Shown: positions 48,248 through 58,476 of the stretch, piece by piece | Numbering within the stretch: position 1 is the stretch's first letter | Layout of the letters: each line of letters opens with the position of its first letter | DNA from: Aurantiacibacter sp. D1-12 | GTDB lineage: Bacteria > Pseudomonadota > Alphaproteobacteria > Sphingomonadales > Sphingomonadaceae | Reading direction: 5' to 3' | Length of the DNA stretch: 64,000 nt | Assembly (NCBI RefSeq): GCF_028858515.1 | Contig: NZ_JAPJZJ010000001.1 | Span: 310,001 to 374,000 of the forward strand | Translations under genes and position numbers: made by a program | Notes under the pieces: generated by a model | Seen by the model: the letters and a program-made list of their open reading frames with translations, nothing else | What the model was told of the DNA's origin: nothing | The model's database searches: none

Positions 48248-48390
48248 GGCTGAGGCACTAGCTTCGGCTGGTTGCAGCTGCAACCAAGTTTGCGGGGGAA
48301 ATTAACCGCGATTTTGCGCATTCGTCCCGTCTTTGGACAGCGCCACCATTGCGATACCCAACATGGTTAGCAAATAGTTAAAGCCGCATC

Positions 48391-48594
48391 ATGAGACGTT
48401 CACTTGTTCTTACCGATGAATCGGCCCGCCACCCGTTCCGCGCTTCGCTGCCGCCGCATGTGGTGCATCGCGCAAACGAGATTGAGCGGATGGTGCCCTG
48501 GCGCCTGAAGCTGGGTCTGACCCGTCGCGATGTGGAAACGGTTGCGGCCACCTACACGGCAGGCTTTGTCGCGACGCTGACCTTTTTCGGCTGA
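48391..48594 (+). CDS. Hypothetical small protein
   Basis: 67-residue frame, basic in the middle and ending VAATYTAGFVATLTFFG, a short hydrophobic tail. No ribosome site is visible before the ATG and no family is recognised. It fills an otherwise empty gap, and its composition looks protein-like. Competing minus-strand frames at 48400-48697 overlap the transporter gene and look like shadows. Confidence 0.42.
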   Translation: MRRSLVLTDESARHPFRASLPPHVVHRANEIERMVPWRLKLGLTRRDVETVAATYTAGFVATLTFFG

Positions 48595-48596
48595 TT

Positions 48597-49919
48597 TCAG
48601 TCCAGCTCTGATTCGCCGGTTTCTGCGCGGTAAAGCATACGGCCGAGCCAGGCGGATACCACGCACATGGCCGCGCTGAGCAGCAATTGTTCCGCAAGCG
48701 GAACGCCGATTGCGCCTAATGCAAGCGCGAGCAGTGCGCCGATCACCATAGCTCCTGAATTGACGATATTGTTGGCGGCCACGGCGCGGCTCGTCTGCGA
48801 CTTTGGCACCTTGGTTGTCAGGAAAGCATACAGTGGCACCACAAACATCCCACCGAAGATCGCCACGAGTAGAAGGCTGGAGAGGACGGCCCAGGCGAGC
48901 GGATAGGTGAGGAAGGTGGTGATATCCATCAACGTTTCATCCTGGACCATCACGTTCCACGCCCGGCACACGAAGTAGAACACGATCACCATGATGCCCA
49001 TCAGTGTGACAGAAATGGGCGAGTAGCGGGCTGATACCTTACCCTTCAGCAGCATGTTCACCGCGACCGAACCGATCGCCACGCCAATCGAAAAGAACAC
49101 GAGGAAGAGGCTCGCCACTTTCGGGTCCGCATACAGGACATTCTTTGCCAGCGGCGGGAACTGGATGAAAAGGACAGAGCCGATGGTCCAGAAAAAGCTG
49201 ATGGCGATAATCGCGAGGAAGACCTCGCGCCGTTCCCGGGCTTCCTTGATCAACCGCCATGACGAGGTGAACGGATTGAAATCGATGGCCTCGATCTCTC
49301 CTTGTGGCGGGGCCGGGGGCACTTGCCGGGCGACAATATAGCCGAGCAGTGCAAAACCGATGATGGCAAATGCTGCCAGTTCCACCTGCTCCGACATGAA
49401 GCCAGCCAGAATGACACCGCCCATAATGGCGATATAGGTGCCGGCCTCGACAAGTCCGGTGCCGGCAAGCACCTCATCCTTTTCAAGATGCTGTGGCAGG
49501 ATCGCGTATTTGATCGGTCCGAAAAACGCCGATTGGACGCCTGTCCCGAACAGTGTGAGCATAAGGAGCGGGATGGCAACTTCATCCACCGCAACGCCGT
49601 TCCATGCCATGAACAACCCGGCAGCACCCACGATCATCAGGAACACTTCGGCAGCCTTGATACGGCGGATCAACATTGCCTTGTCGCGCAGGTCTGCCAG
49701 TTGCCCGGCAATGGCCGAGAGCATGAAGAAGGGAAAGATAAAGACGCCCGAAGCCAGACTGGAAAAGATCAGTTCGGTCTCAGCCGATCTGTACACCGTA
49801 TAGACCACGAACAGGACCATCGTGGTCTTGTACAGGTTGTCGTTGAACGCATTCAGCAACTGGGTGACGAACAGCGGCAGGAAACGCCGGACTTTCAGCA
49901 GGTGTCGTGAATCGTACAA
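48597..49919 (-). CDS. MFS transporter, LplT-like
   Basis: About 440 residues with twelve spans. The N-terminal FLPLFVTQLLNAFNDNLYK is the hallmark of the LplT (lysophospholipid flippase) branch, which is sometimes fused to acyltransferase domains; here the transporter stands alone. I prefer a TTG start at 49917-49919, with AGAGG 7 bases upstream, because it leaves about 100 bp for divergent promoters with pgsA. The ATG at 50000 adds 27 residues, has no ribosome site and leaves only 23 bp. Confidence 0.85.
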   Translation of the reverse strand: MYDSRHLLKVRRFLPLFVTQLLNAFNDNLYKTTMVLFVVYTVYRSAETELIFSSLASGVFIFPFFMLSAIAGQLADLRDKAMLIRRIKAAEVFLMIVGAAGLFMAWNGVAVDEVAIPLLMLTLFGTGVQSAFFGPIKYAILPQHLEKDEVLAGTGLVEAGTYIAIMGGVILAGFMSEQVELAAFAIIGFALLGYIVARQVPPAPPQGEIEAIDFNPFTSSWRLIKEARERREVFLAIIAISFFWTIGSVLFIQFPPLAKNVLYADPKVASLFLVFFSIGVAIGSVAVNMLLKGKVSARYSPISVTLMGIMVIVFYFVCRAWNVMVQDETLMDITTFLTYPLAWAVLSSLLLVAIFGGMFVVPLYAFLTTKVPKSQTSRAVAANNIVNSGAMVIGALLALALGAIGVPLAEQLLLSAAMCVVSAWLGRMLYRAETGESELD

Positions 49920-50023
49920 GTGATCGCCTCTTTCCCGCTGCCCCAGCGTTTCCGGTTTATAACCGATCTTGTCGCTAGGCCATGCTTTTTCCGGCGGCAT
50001 TAACAGGCTAGGGCGAAAAAACC

Positions 50024-50617
50024 ATGTGGACCTTGCCCAATATTCTCACGATGTCGCGCATCCTAGCGCTGCCACTGCTCGGCTACCTGATGTGGTGGCC
50101 CGGATGGGAGCTGGGCTACTTGCTCGCTTTCGGGCTCTACGCGGCGATGGGTATCACCGACTATTTCGACGGTATGCTGGCGCGGGCCAGCGGCGCTGTG
50201 AGCAAGCTCGGCATTTTCCTCGATCCGATTGCGGACAAGATCATGGTGGCGACTGTGATCCTCGTCCTCACCGCAATGGGTGTTTTGCGCGGCCCCTACG
50301 TCGGCGACATGCACGTACTGGCCGGGCTGATAATTCTGGTGCGAGAGATTGCTGTATCTGGCCTGCGCGAATTTCTCGGCGGGCTGCAGGTGAGCGTGCC
50401 TGTAAGCAAACTCGCTAAGTGGAAGACGACTTTCCAGATCATTGCGCTCGGCGCGCTAATCCTGGGGCAAGGGCTACCGGATTGGAATGTGGTTGCCGGC
50501 GGCATCACGCACAATGTGCCGCACACGGTCGGCCTGGTGACGCTATGGGCTGCTGCCATTCTGACGGTGATTACCGGCTGGGATTACTTGCGCGTCGGCG
50601 TGAAGCATATGGATTGA
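50024..50617 (+). CDS. pgsA: Phosphatidylglycerophosphate synthase
   Basis: Joins CDP-diacylglycerol and glycerol 3-phosphate; 197 residues, multispan. N-terminus MWTLPNILTMSRILALP is typical. The CDP-alcohol phosphotransferase motif lies in DYFDGMLARASGAVSKLGIF and LDPIADK. It supplies the phosphatidylglycerol and cardiolipin branch, while psd-pssA supply the other. Confidence 0.96.
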   Translation: MWTLPNILTMSRILALPLLGYLMWWPGWELGYLLAFGLYAAMGITDYFDGMLARASGAVSKLGIFLDPIADKIMVATVILVLTAMGVLRGPYVGDMHVLAGLIILVREIAVSGLREFLGGLQVSVPVSKLAKWKTTFQIIALGALILGQGLPDWNVVAGGITHNVPHTVGLVTLWAAAILTVITGWDYLRVGVKHMD

Positions 50618-50648
50618 GGATAGATCCCCTGCGCAGCCAATAGCTTAG

Positions 50649-51545
50649 CTAGCCCGCCCGCAACTCTTCAGCCAGCAGCTTGAATTCTTCTGATCGCGGT
50701 GAATTCGTCCGCCACACCAGCGCGATCTGGCGGCTGGTCTTCGCGCCTTTTAGTGGGCGGGCGACCACATCGGTTTCGTGCAGGATCCCCGCATCGATCG
50801 CCATTTGCGGTAGCATCGTCAGGCCGAGGCCGTTGTCGACCATCTGCACCAAGGTGTGCAGGCTTGTGCCGATCATCGTCGCGCTGCCGCGTAGTTCGGG
50901 GCGGTTGCAGGCGGCGAGGGCGTGTTCTTTCAGGCAATGCCCGTCTTCAAGCAACAGCAGGCGGCCTTCGTCGATCATGCTGGCGGGGATTTCGGGCGGA
51001 GGATCGCGCGGATCATCCTTCGGGAAAGCAACGAACAGGTCATCCTCACCGATGATTTCGCTTTCCACATCGCCTGTGGCGAAGGGCAGGGCGAGCAGTA
51101 CGCAATCGGCGCGTCCGTGGTGCAGCGATTCAATAGCGTGGTCGGATGTTTCCTCCCGCAGGAACAGCTTGAGCTGCGGACGCTCCTTGCGCAACCGGGG
51201 TAGGATACGTGGCAGGAGGAACGGCGCGATTGTGGGAATAACGCTGAGGCGGACTTCGCCGGACAGAGGTTTGCCCGCAGCCTGAACCAGCTCGGCCAGC
51301 TCCTCCGTCTCGCGCAACACGCGGTGCGCCTTGTCGACCACGTTCTTGCCGAGTGGAGTGAAACGCACCACGCGTCGGCTGCGTTCAACCAGTGTGACGC
51401 CTAGCAGCGATTCCAGCTCGCGAATGCCTGCCGAAAGTGTGGACTGCGAAACGAACGATGCCTCCGCCGCGCGACCGAAATGCCCATGCTCGTGCAATGC
51501 GACGAGGTACTGGAGCTGTTTGATCGTGGGGAGGTATGTGCTCAT
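50649..51545 (-). CDS. oxyR: LysR-type peroxide regulator OxyR
   Basis: 298-residue LysR regulator. HTH at about 10-60 (FGRAAEASFVSQSTLSAGIR). The redox pair is kept: Cys204 and Cys213 in EDGHCLKEHALAACN, matching C199/C208 of E. coli OxyR, so it should sense hydrogen peroxide. No catalase or peroxiredoxin gene is beside it. It begins immediately after the rnd stop and is probably cotranscribed. Confidence 0.93.
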   Translation of the reverse strand: MSTYLPTIKQLQYLVALHEHGHFGRAAEASFVSQSTLSAGIRELESLLGVTLVERSRRVVRFTPLGKNVVDKAHRVLRETEELAELVQAAGKPLSGEVRLSVIPTIAPFLLPRILPRLRKERPQLKLFLREETSDHAIESLHHGRADCVLLALPFATGDVESEIIGEDDLFVAFPKDDPRDPPPEIPASMIDEGRLLLLEDGHCLKEHALAACNRPELRGSATMIGTSLHTLVQMVDNGLGLTMLPQMAIDAGILHETDVVARPLKGAKTSRQIALVWRTNSPRSEEFKLLAEELRAG

Positions 51546-52748
51546 CTATTCCGCTGCTGCAGCCTCTGCCATTTCGGCCTTGACGTCATCGATATGGGTC
51601 ATCTTCAGGCGACCCTTTTCTACGGCAAAGGCCAGTTTGCCTTCCACAAGTTCAAGGGCATCCTTGCCAAACACTTCGAAGCGCCAGCCTTCGAGGATCT
51701 GCAGCTTGCGAACGCCAGCAGCAAGGGCTTCCAGCTCGTCGGACTTGGTGAGCAGCCGGCTCGCCACTTCGATCTCGCGCGCGCGGATTTTCAGCAGCAG
51801 TTTGAGCAGGTCCGCCACCAGTGCCCCTTCCTTGCCTAGAGGCGCACCGCGCTTGGGCTTGCTGGGCATTTCTTCTGCTGGCAGAGGCTCAGCATTCTTG
51901 AGCACGCGCATCAGCCGCTTGCCGATATCGTTCTCTTTCCAAGCCTGTGAAAGTCCGCGCACCTTGGACAGATCCGATTGCTTCTTGGGCGGGTGGCTGG
52001 CGAGATCGGCCAGCGTTTCATCGCGAATGATCCGGCCGCGCGGGATGTTCTTGTCCTGCGCCTCTGTTTCACGCCATGCGGCGAGGTCTTTCAGGCGGCC
52101 CAAGACCTGCGGATTGCGGCCGGGCGCGCGGATGCGGCGCCATGCGACTTCCAGATCGTTGGCGTAGTTTTCCGGATCGGCGAGCTTCTCCATCTCCGCA
52201 TTCAGCCAATGGCCGCGGTCGGTCTTGATCAGCTTGTTCAGGATCTTGGGGAAGATCTGCGCCAGATAGGTTACGTCACCGATGGCATATTCGATCTGCC
52301 GGTCGGTCAGTGGGCGGCGGCTCCAGTCGGTAAAGCGCGCGCCCTTGTCCACTGTGGTGCCCAGCCAGCTTTCGACAAGATTGGCATAACCGATCTGTTC
52401 GCTCTGGCTGATTGCCATCATCGCGATTTGTGTATCGAAAATGGGGTAGGGGGTCTTGCCCGTGAAATTGTAGACGATCTCCACGTCCTGCCCGCCGGCG
52501 TGGAAGACTTTCAGGATCTCGTCATTCTCGGTCAGCAATTCCCACAGCGGATCGAGATCGATGTCGTCGGCCAGTGGATCAATCGCCGCAGCCTCTTCCT
52601 CGTTGCCGACCTGAACCAGGCACAGCAGCGGGTAATAGGTATTTTCGCGCATGAACTCCGTGTCCACGCAGACAAATTCGCCTTTCGCCAAGCGTTTGCA
52701 CAGCATGGCGAGGTCTTTGGAATCAGTAATTAGGGGATGTATTTTCAT
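51546..52748 (-). CDS. rnd: Ribonuclease D
   Basis: 3'-5' exoribonuclease for tRNA maturation; 400 residues. The ATG at 52748 begins MKIHPLITDSKDLAMLC; the longer frame to 52832 is unlikely. DEDD residues: Asp29 and Glu31 in CVDTEFM, a later Asp in FDTQIA, and the closing YAIGDVTYL. HRDC helices occupy the C-terminal half. It precedes oxyR directly and is divergent from aspS. Confidence 0.94.
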   Translation of the reverse strand: MKIHPLITDSKDLAMLCKRLAKGEFVCVDTEFMRENTYYPLLCLVQVGNEEEAAAIDPLADDIDLDPLWELLTENDEILKVFHAGGQDVEIVYNFTGKTPYPIFDTQIAMMAISQSEQIGYANLVESWLGTTVDKGARFTDWSRRPLTDRQIEYAIGDVTYLAQIFPKILNKLIKTDRGHWLNAEMEKLADPENYANDLEVAWRRIRAPGRNPQVLGRLKDLAAWRETEAQDKNIPRGRIIRDETLADLASHPPKKQSDLSKVRGLSQAWKENDIGKRLMRVLKNAEPLPAEEMPSKPKRGAPLGKEGALVADLLKLLLKIRAREIEVASRLLTKSDELEALAAGVRKLQILEGWRFEVFGKDALELVEGKLAFAVEKGRLKMTHIDDVKAEMAEAAAAE

Positions 52749-52921
52749 CACTCTTCGTTTCGTTTTGGCCGGTTCACCGTGCCTACCGCACTCAGCCTGT
52801 CGAGACGCGAATCTTGACAAAGCGTCGTGCATACCCTGTTAGCGCGCGCACAAAGCAAAGCCTTGAGCGCTGCAACGCCGCGCGCCCTTAGGTTATAGCC
52901 TCCGAAATGGAAAGAGTCCCG

Positions 52922-54706
52922 ATGCACGCCTATCGTACCCACAACTGCGCACAGCTCAACAAAGAGAATGTTGGCGATACAGTCCGCCTGTCCGGCTGGA
53001 TCCACCGCAAGCGTGACCACGGCGGTGTGCTGTTCGTCGACCTGCGCGACCATTACGGCATTACTCAGATCGTGGCGGACGAAGACTCTCCCGCGCTTAC
53101 GCTGCTGGATTCGCTGCGGCTGGAAAGTGTCATCACCATTGATGGCGATGTGAAGGCGCGCGATGCGGAAGCCGTAAATGCCAACCTGCCAACCGGTGAT
53201 ATCGAAGTCTTCGCCCGCTCGGTCACCGTGCAGAGCAATGCGGACGAGCTTCCGCTCATCGTGAACTCGGCAGAGGACTATCCCGAAGAAACGCGCCTCA
53301 AGTATCGCTTCGTCGATCTGCGTCGTGAGCGCGTGCACAACAACATCATGCTGCGTAATCAGGTGATCACGAGCCTGCGCCGCCGCATGACCGATCAGGG
53401 CTTTTCGGAATTCCAGACGCCGATCCTTGGCGCATCGTCGCCAGAGGGCGCGCGCGACTATCTGGTGCCAAGCCGTCTGCATCCGGGCAAGTTCTACGCG
53501 CTGCCGCAGGCACCGCAGATGTTCAAGCAGCTGCTGATGGTTGCCGGTTTCGATCGCTACTTCCAGATCGCACCGTGCTTCCGCGACGAAGACCTGCGCG
53601 CCGACCGCTCGCCGGAGTTCTACCAGCTCGACTTTGAGATGAGCTTCGTCACGCAGGAAGACGTGTTCCAGGCCATCGAGCCAGTGCTGGCTGGCGTGTT
53701 TGAGGAGTTTGCGAACGGCAAGGCTGTCACTCCTGCGGGCGAATTCCCACGCATTCCTTATGCCGAAACCATGCTGAAGTACGGCACGGACAAGCCGGAC
53801 CTGCGCAACCCGCTGATCATCAGCGACGTGACGCACCACTTCACCAGCTCGGGCTTCGGCATCTTTGAAAAGATCGTTGGCGGCGGCGGTGTAATCCGCG
53901 TGATCCCCGCGCCGAACACTAACGAGAAGAGCCGCAAGTTCTTCGACGAGATGAATGACTGGGCGAAGCGCGAAGGCTTTGCCGGCCTCGGCTACGTCAC
54001 CCGCAAGGGTGGTGAGTTCGGCGGGCCGATTGCCAAGAACCACGGCCCTGAGAACATGGCGAAGCTCTATGACGAGCTGGGCCTTGGCGAGAACGACGGC
54101 CTGTTCTTCGCTGCGGGCAAGGAAAAGGACGCCGCCCGCCTTGCCGGTGCTGCCCGCACCCGTGTCGGCGAAACGCTAGAGCTGATCGAGCAGGATTGCT
54201 TCAAGTTCTGCTGGATCGTCGACTTCCCGATGTTCGAGTACGATGAAGAACAGAAGAAGGTTGATTTCAGCCACAACCCGTTCTCGATGCCGCAGGGCGA
54301 GATGGAAGCGCTGGAGAATACCGATCCGCTCGAAATTCTGGCGTGGCAGTATGACATCGTCTGCAACGGCTATGAACTCAGCTCCGGCGCCATTCGTAAC
54401 CACCGCCCGGACATCATGTACAAGGCGTTCGAGATCGCCGGCTATTCGAAGCAGGATGTGGACGAGAACTTCTCCGGCATGATCGAGGCATTCAAGCTCG
54501 GCGCACCGCCGCACGGTGGCTCGGCCCCGGGTATCGACCGTATCGTGATGCTGCTGGCAGACGAGCCGAACATCCGCGAAGTCATCGCGTTTCCGCTAAA
54601 CCAGCGTGCACAGGACCTGATGATGGGCGCGCCCAATGCGGTTGAGCCGCGCGCGTTGCGCGACGTGCATGTGCGGACTGTAGAACCGCCGAAGCAGCCC
54701 GGTTGA
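52922..54706 (+). CDS. aspS: Aspartyl-tRNA synthetase
   Basis: 594 residues, class II. The ATG at 52922 is chosen because GGAAAGAG lies 7 bases upstream and [12 protein letters not shown] is the usual start; an ATG at 52907 is in frame. OB-fold anticodon domain at 1-105, motif 2 [19 protein letters not shown], the bacterial insertion domain, and motif 3 in [14 protein letters not shown]. Whether it is discriminating for tRNA-Asp cannot be read from sequence alone. Confidence 0.97.
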   Translation: MHAYRTHNCAQLNKENVGDTVRLSGWIHRKRDHGGVLFVDLRDHYGITQIVADEDSPALTLLDSLRLESVITIDGDVKARDAEAVNANLPTGDIEVFARSVTVQSNADELPLIVNSAEDYPEETRLKYRFVDLRRERVHNNIMLRNQVITSLRRRMTDQGFSEFQTPILGASSPEGARDYLVPSRLHPGKFYALPQAPQMFKQLLMVAGFDRYFQIAPCFRDEDLRADRSPEFYQLDFEMSFVTQEDVFQAIEPVLAGVFEEFANGKAVTPAGEFPRIPYAETMLKYGTDKPDLRNPLIISDVTHHFTSSGFGIFEKIVGGGGVIRVIPAPNTNEKSRKFFDEMNDWAKREGFAGLGYVTRKGGEFGGPIAKNHGPENMAKLYDELGLGENDGLFFAAGKEKDAARLAGAARTRVGETLELIEQDCFKFCWIVDFPMFEYDEEQKKVDFSHNPFSMPQGEMEALENTDPLEILAWQYDIVCNGYELSSGAIRNHRPDIMYKAFEIAGYSKQDVDENFSGMIEAFKLGAPPHGGSAPGIDRIVMLLADEPNIREVIAFPLNQRAQDLMMGAPNAVEPRALRDVHVRTVEPPKQPG

Positions 54707-54779
54707 GGATAGCTTGTTCAGCTAAGGTTGAACTTTACTGAACAAAATGTCACTCCAATGTGCATTCATAGGGGGTGAC

Positions 54780-55754
54780 ATGAAGAAATATCTGTTCGCA
54801 CTGCTCGCTGTTGCGGCGATGGTTCCAGCTACAGCTGCGCATGCCGAGACCTTGCGTCTCTCCGGCATCTACCCGGCCGGGAGCGATGAAGCGGTCCTGG
54901 TCGAACGCATTGCGGTTGAGGAGTTTGGCGGCCCCGAAGGCGCACGTCTCTCTTTCATACTGGAAGATCGACTGCGCGATGTCACCATAGGCGGAGAACC
55001 GTGGTTCACGGTACTGCCGCCAAGCCTTGCGAATGAAGCTGATGGCATACTGCAAGGCTATGCCGAACCGCGTTTCTCCGAGAGTACATTCCGCGAGACG
55101 CGTGAAATCTGCACCGAGCGGGACGAGGATGGCGATTGCATTGCGACGCGTGAAGTCGAAGCGCGCTGCATCCAGGTGAATGTATCGCTTGCCCCCGAAA
55201 TGCGACTGGTCGGTTATCAGGGAGATGTCATCTGGGCTGGCGCGTTCGAGCGAAACACCAGCTCGCGGTATTGCCCACGCTTTGATGACAAGCCTGATTT
55301 CACCGGCACTCTCGAAAGCTGGCTGTCCGACATTGCCAACCAGGCACGGCACACACTTGCGCCGCGATACAGGGTGCAAGACCTTCGCATCATGGAAAGC
55401 CGCAACGGGCTGGACCGCGCTCTCCGCGATGATTTTCGTGCCGCTGTGCGCATGACCGACACCGATGAAGCCACTGCCTGCGACATGTTCGAAACGTTGT
55501 TTGTAGCCAGTCCCGAAACGCCTTCTCTGATCTTCAACACCGGTCTGTGCGCCGAACAACGCGGTGATTTTGCTCTGGCGGAAGCGAGATATAGCCTTGC
55601 ACTTGGCAATGATCGTTCGGATGATGAGGGGCAGGAGGGGCTGCAGAGGCTCGAGCAGCGTCGCCGTGCGGACAGGCAACTTGCTGACAGAGAAGCATTT
55701 TTAGCTCCTGATGACGCTCCAGAGCCTATGGTGGTCGACGAAGAGATCCGTTAG
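54780..55754 (+). CDS. Exported hypothetical protein
   Basis: 324-residue predicted periplasmic protein. The ATG at 54780 follows GGGGGTGA and starts a clear signal peptide (MKKYLFALLAVAAMVPATAAHA). The middle resembles proteins with a large beta-sheet and a lone CxE pair of cysteines (REICTERDEDGDC). The C-terminal 100 residues look like one or two TPR-type helical repeats (CDMFETLF, GLCAEQRGDFALAEARYSLAL). No family name is offered. Confidence 0.75.
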   Translation: MKKYLFALLAVAAMVPATAAHAETLRLSGIYPAGSDEAVLVERIAVEEFGGPEGARLSFILEDRLRDVTIGGEPWFTVLPPSLANEADGILQGYAEPRFSESTFRETREICTERDEDGDCIATREVEARCIQVNVSLAPEMRLVGYQGDVIWAGAFERNTSSRYCPRFDDKPDFTGTLESWLSDIANQARHTLAPRYRVQDLRIMESRNGLDRALRDDFRAAVRMTDTDEATACDMFETLFVASPETPSLIFNTGLCAEQRGDFALAEARYSLALGNDRSDDEGQEGLQRLEQRRRADRQLADREAFLAPDDAPEPMVVDEEIR

Positions 55755-55870
55755 TCGGCTTGTCAATCGCAACAATCGCACCCACATGATTGTCGCAGAC
55801 ACTTGCGCTTGCCGTGCCCGTTCATTAGGGCGAAAGGGAAGTTTCAAACCCCAATCTTGAGAGGGAATAC

Positions 55871-56107
55871 ATGAGCGATACCGCTGACCGCGTGAAGAAG
55901 ATCGTCGTCGAACATCTCGGCGTGGAAGAAGACAAGGTTTCTCCGGAAGCCAGCTTCATCGATGATCTGGGTGCAGACAGCCTCGACATCGTCGAGCTGG
56001 TGATGGCTTTCGAAGAAGAGTTCGGTGTGGAAATTCCGGACGACGCTGCCGAAAAGATCAACACCGTTGGCGATGCTAACAAGTACATCGAAGAAAACGC
56101 CGGCTAA
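55871..56107 (+). CDS. acpP: Acyl carrier protein
   Basis: 78-residue ACP. The phosphopantetheine serine is Ser37 in [18 protein letters not shown]. Acidic throughout, as expected. AGAGGGAA precedes the ATG. fabF follows about 125 bp downstream, separated by a terminator, the common fatty-acid order. Confidence 0.98.
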   Translation: MSDTADRVKKIVVEHLGVEEDKVSPEASFIDDLGADSLDIVELVMAFEEEFGVEIPDDAAEKINTVGDANKYIEENAG

Positions 56108-56183
56108 TCGCTGGCTGACGCTTTGAACTCACCCAAAACCGTGAAGGTGCCTGCAGGGCAGCTTTGACGCGGAAAGGGTATGG

Positions 56184-56213
56184 AAGGCTCAGCCGTGGTG
56201 GCTGGGCCTTTCT
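56184..56213 (+). terminator. Terminator between acpP and fabF
   Basis: AAGGCTCAGCC pairs with GGCTGGGCCTT across GTGGT, followed by TCTT. It probably ends most acpP transcripts and lowers fabF expression relative to acpP. Confidence 0.65.
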
Positions 56214-56231
56214 TGATTGCGGAGAGAGAAT

Positions 56232-57494
56232 ATGCGGCGCGTTGTCGTAACCGGCCTTGGCCTTGTGACCCCCTTGGGCGGGGATGTCGAAACCAGTTGG
56301 AAGAACCTGATCGCGGGTGAAAGCGGCATTGGCCCGATCACCAAGTTCGATGCTTCGGACCAGAAATGCACGATTGCGGGCGAAGTAAAGCCTGCCGATC
56401 ATGAATGGGGCTTCGATGCTGACAAGCGCGTGGACGGCAAAATCCAGCGTCAGGTCGATCCGTTTATCGTCTATGGCATCGATGCCGCTGGTCAGGCGCT
56501 GGAAGACGCAGGTCTGACCGAGATGACCGATGAGCAGAAGCTGCGTGCCGGCTGCTCCATCGGATCGGGGATCGGTGGTCTGCCGGGGATCGAGCTGGAA
56601 TCGCGCAATCTTTACGAACGCGGCCCCGGCCGTGTTTCCCCGCACTTCGTACACGGCCGCCTGATCAACCTGATTTCCGGTCAGGTGAGCATCAAGTACG
56701 GCTTGATGGGCCCCAACCACGCTGTGGTTACGGCTTGCTCGACCGGCGCGCACTCCATCGGTGATGCCGCGCGTATGATCCGTGACGATGATGCCGACAT
56801 CATGCTCGCAGGCGGCGCCGAGGCGACTGTTTGCCCCATCGGCATCGCGGGCTTCGCGCAGGCCCGCGCGCTCAACACCGGCTTCAACGATCGCCCGGCC
56901 GAGGCAAGCCGCCCTTACGACAAGGACCGCGAAGGCTTTGTGATGGGTGAGGGTGCCGGGGTTATCGTGCTTGAGGAGTATGAACACGCGAAGGCTCGCG
57001 GCGCGACGATTTACGCCGAAGTTGTGGGCTATGGCCTGTCGGGCGATGCCTATCACGTCACCGCTCCGCACCCGGAAGGTGCCGGTGCAGAGAACGCCAT
57101 GCGCATGGCGCTGAAGAAGGCCGGGTTGGAGCCTTCGGATATCGACTACGTCAACGCCCACGGCACCAGCACTATGGCCGATACCATTGAACTCGCTGCG
57201 GTGAAGCGCGTGCTGGGCGATGATCTCGGCGGCGCAAGCATGAGCTCTACCAAATCCGCCATCGGCCACTTGCTGGGCGGAGCAGGCGCGGTGGAGAGTA
57301 TCTTCTGCATCCTCGCCATGCGTGACCAGGTGGTTCCGCCAACGCTCAACCTGCACAACCCTGATGATGGTACCGAAGGTGTCGATCTGGTTCCGCTCGC
57401 CGCGAAAAAGCGCGAAGTCGGCGCAGTGCTCAACAACAGCTTCGGCTTTGGTGGCACCAATGCCTCGCTGGTGATGAAGCAGATAGAAGATTGA
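56232..57494 (+). CDS. fabF: Beta-ketoacyl-ACP synthase II
   Basis: 420-residue condensing enzyme of fatty-acid elongation. The ATG at 56232 has GGAGAGA upstream and begins MRRVVVTGLGLVTPLGGDV; ATG 56217 is less likely. Catalytic triad: Cys169 in TACSTGAHS, His in NAHGTST and His in KSAIGHLLGG. Followed 1 bp later by mltG. Confidence 0.97.
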   Translation: MRRVVVTGLGLVTPLGGDVETSWKNLIAGESGIGPITKFDASDQKCTIAGEVKPADHEWGFDADKRVDGKIQRQVDPFIVYGIDAAGQALEDAGLTEMTDEQKLRAGCSIGSGIGGLPGIELESRNLYERGPGRVSPHFVHGRLINLISGQVSIKYGLMGPNHAVVTACSTGAHSIGDAARMIRDDDADIMLAGGAEATVCPIGIAGFAQARALNTGFNDRPAEASRPYDKDREGFVMGEGAGVIVLEEYEHAKARGATIYAEVVGYGLSGDAYHVTAPHPEGAGAENAMRMALKKAGLEPSDIDYVNAHGTSTMADTIELAAVKRVLGDDLGGASMSSTKSAIGHLLGGAGAVESIFCILAMRDQVVPPTLNLHNPDDGTEGVDLVPLAAKKREVGAVLNNSFGFGGTNASLVMKQIED

Positions 57495-57495
57495 T

Positions 57496-58476
57496 ATGAA
57501 GAAACTGGGCTGCCTTATCGCGGCAGGCTTTGTTCTTTGGATGGTAGCCATGGCCTGGTTTAGCTGGGGCTGGTGGGGCACGTCTGAAGTCGAGGAAGAG
57601 GTGGCCTTCATCGTCCCCTCCGGCTCTTCGCTGACATCGGTGGCGGAAAAGCTGGAGGAGGAGGGGCACATCGCCTCTGCCGATGCCTTTCTGCTGCGCG
57701 CCAAAATCCTTGGCAGCTCGGACCCGATCAAGGCGGGCGAATTTGCGCTTGTGGCCGGGGCAAGTCCGGCGACTATCCTTGATACTTTCCAGCACGGCAC
57801 GGCCATTGCTTATCGGATCACCATCCCCGAAGGCACGCCCTCTGTCATCGTGCACGACATGCTGATGGCTGAAGACCTTTTGACGGGTGAGATTCCTGTG
57901 CCGGATGAAGGCTCTGTCCTGCCCAACACATATGATTTCCAGCGCGGGGAAGAACGCATTGCCGTGCTCGCGCGAATGCAGCGGGCGATGGATGAGACGC
58001 TCGCTGAGCTATGGCCGCAGCGCGGGGCGAACACGGTGGTAAGCTCGCCTGAAGAGGCTGTGATCCTTGCCAGCATTGTAGAGAAGGAAACCGGGGTTCC
58101 GAGCGAGCGCGAGATGGTCGCGGGTCTCTACTCCAACCGCATACGTCAGAACATCTGGCTGCAGGCCGATCCGACGATCATCTACCCGATCACGCGCGGT
58201 CGCCCGCTTGGTCGCCCAATCTATCAGTCGGAGATCGACGCGATCAACGATTACAACACCTACCAGATGCCCGGCCTGCCGCGCGGTCCGATTACCAATC
58301 CGGGGCGTGACAGTATCGCGGCCGTTCTAAACCCGGCGGAAACCGATGCGATTTTCATGGTCGCTGATGGCACTGGCGGGCACGAGTTCAATTCGACATA
58401 CGAGGCGCACGACGAAGCGGTCGATCGCTGGCGGGCCTTGCGTGCCGAGCGCGAGGCTGCGCAGGACGACAATTGA
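57496..58476 (+). CDS. mltG: Endolytic transglycosylase MltG
   Basis: 326-residue membrane-anchored murein lyase that ends glycan strands. One N-terminal span (LIAAGFVLWMVAMAWFSW), a LysM-like part, then the YceG domain with the catalytic Glu in ASIVEKETGVPSE, SNRIRQNIWLQADPT and GLPRGPITNPG. It overlaps the next gene by four bases (TTGA). Confidence 0.96.
   Translation: MKKLGCLIAAGFVLWMVAMAWFSWGWWGTSEVEEEVAFIVPSGSSLTSVAEKLEEEGHIASADAFLLRAKILGSSDPIKAGEFALVAGASPATILDTFQHGTAIAYRITIPEGTPSVIVHDMLMAEDLLTGEIPVPDEGSVLPNTYDFQRGEERIAVLARMQRAMDETLAELWPQRGANTVVSSPEEAVILASIVEKETGVPSEREMVAGLYSNRIRQNIWLQADPTIIYPITRGRPLGRPIYQSEIDAINDYNTYQMPGLPRGPITNPGRDSIAAVLNPAETDAIFMVADGTGGHEFNSTYEAHDEAVDRWRALRAEREAAQDDN

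Noticed and set aside
48367-48381. CtrA-like TTAG-N7-TTAA before the small gene at 48391
   Set aside because: One mismatch from consensus, and its position would start transcription downstream of the ATG; chance is likely.
52748-54043. 431-codon minus-strand open frame opposite aspS
   Set aside because: Antisense shadow of aspS.
56076-57806. 576-codon minus-strand open frame opposite acpP-fabF-mltG
   Set aside because: Spans three real plus-strand genes and a terminator; no protein features.
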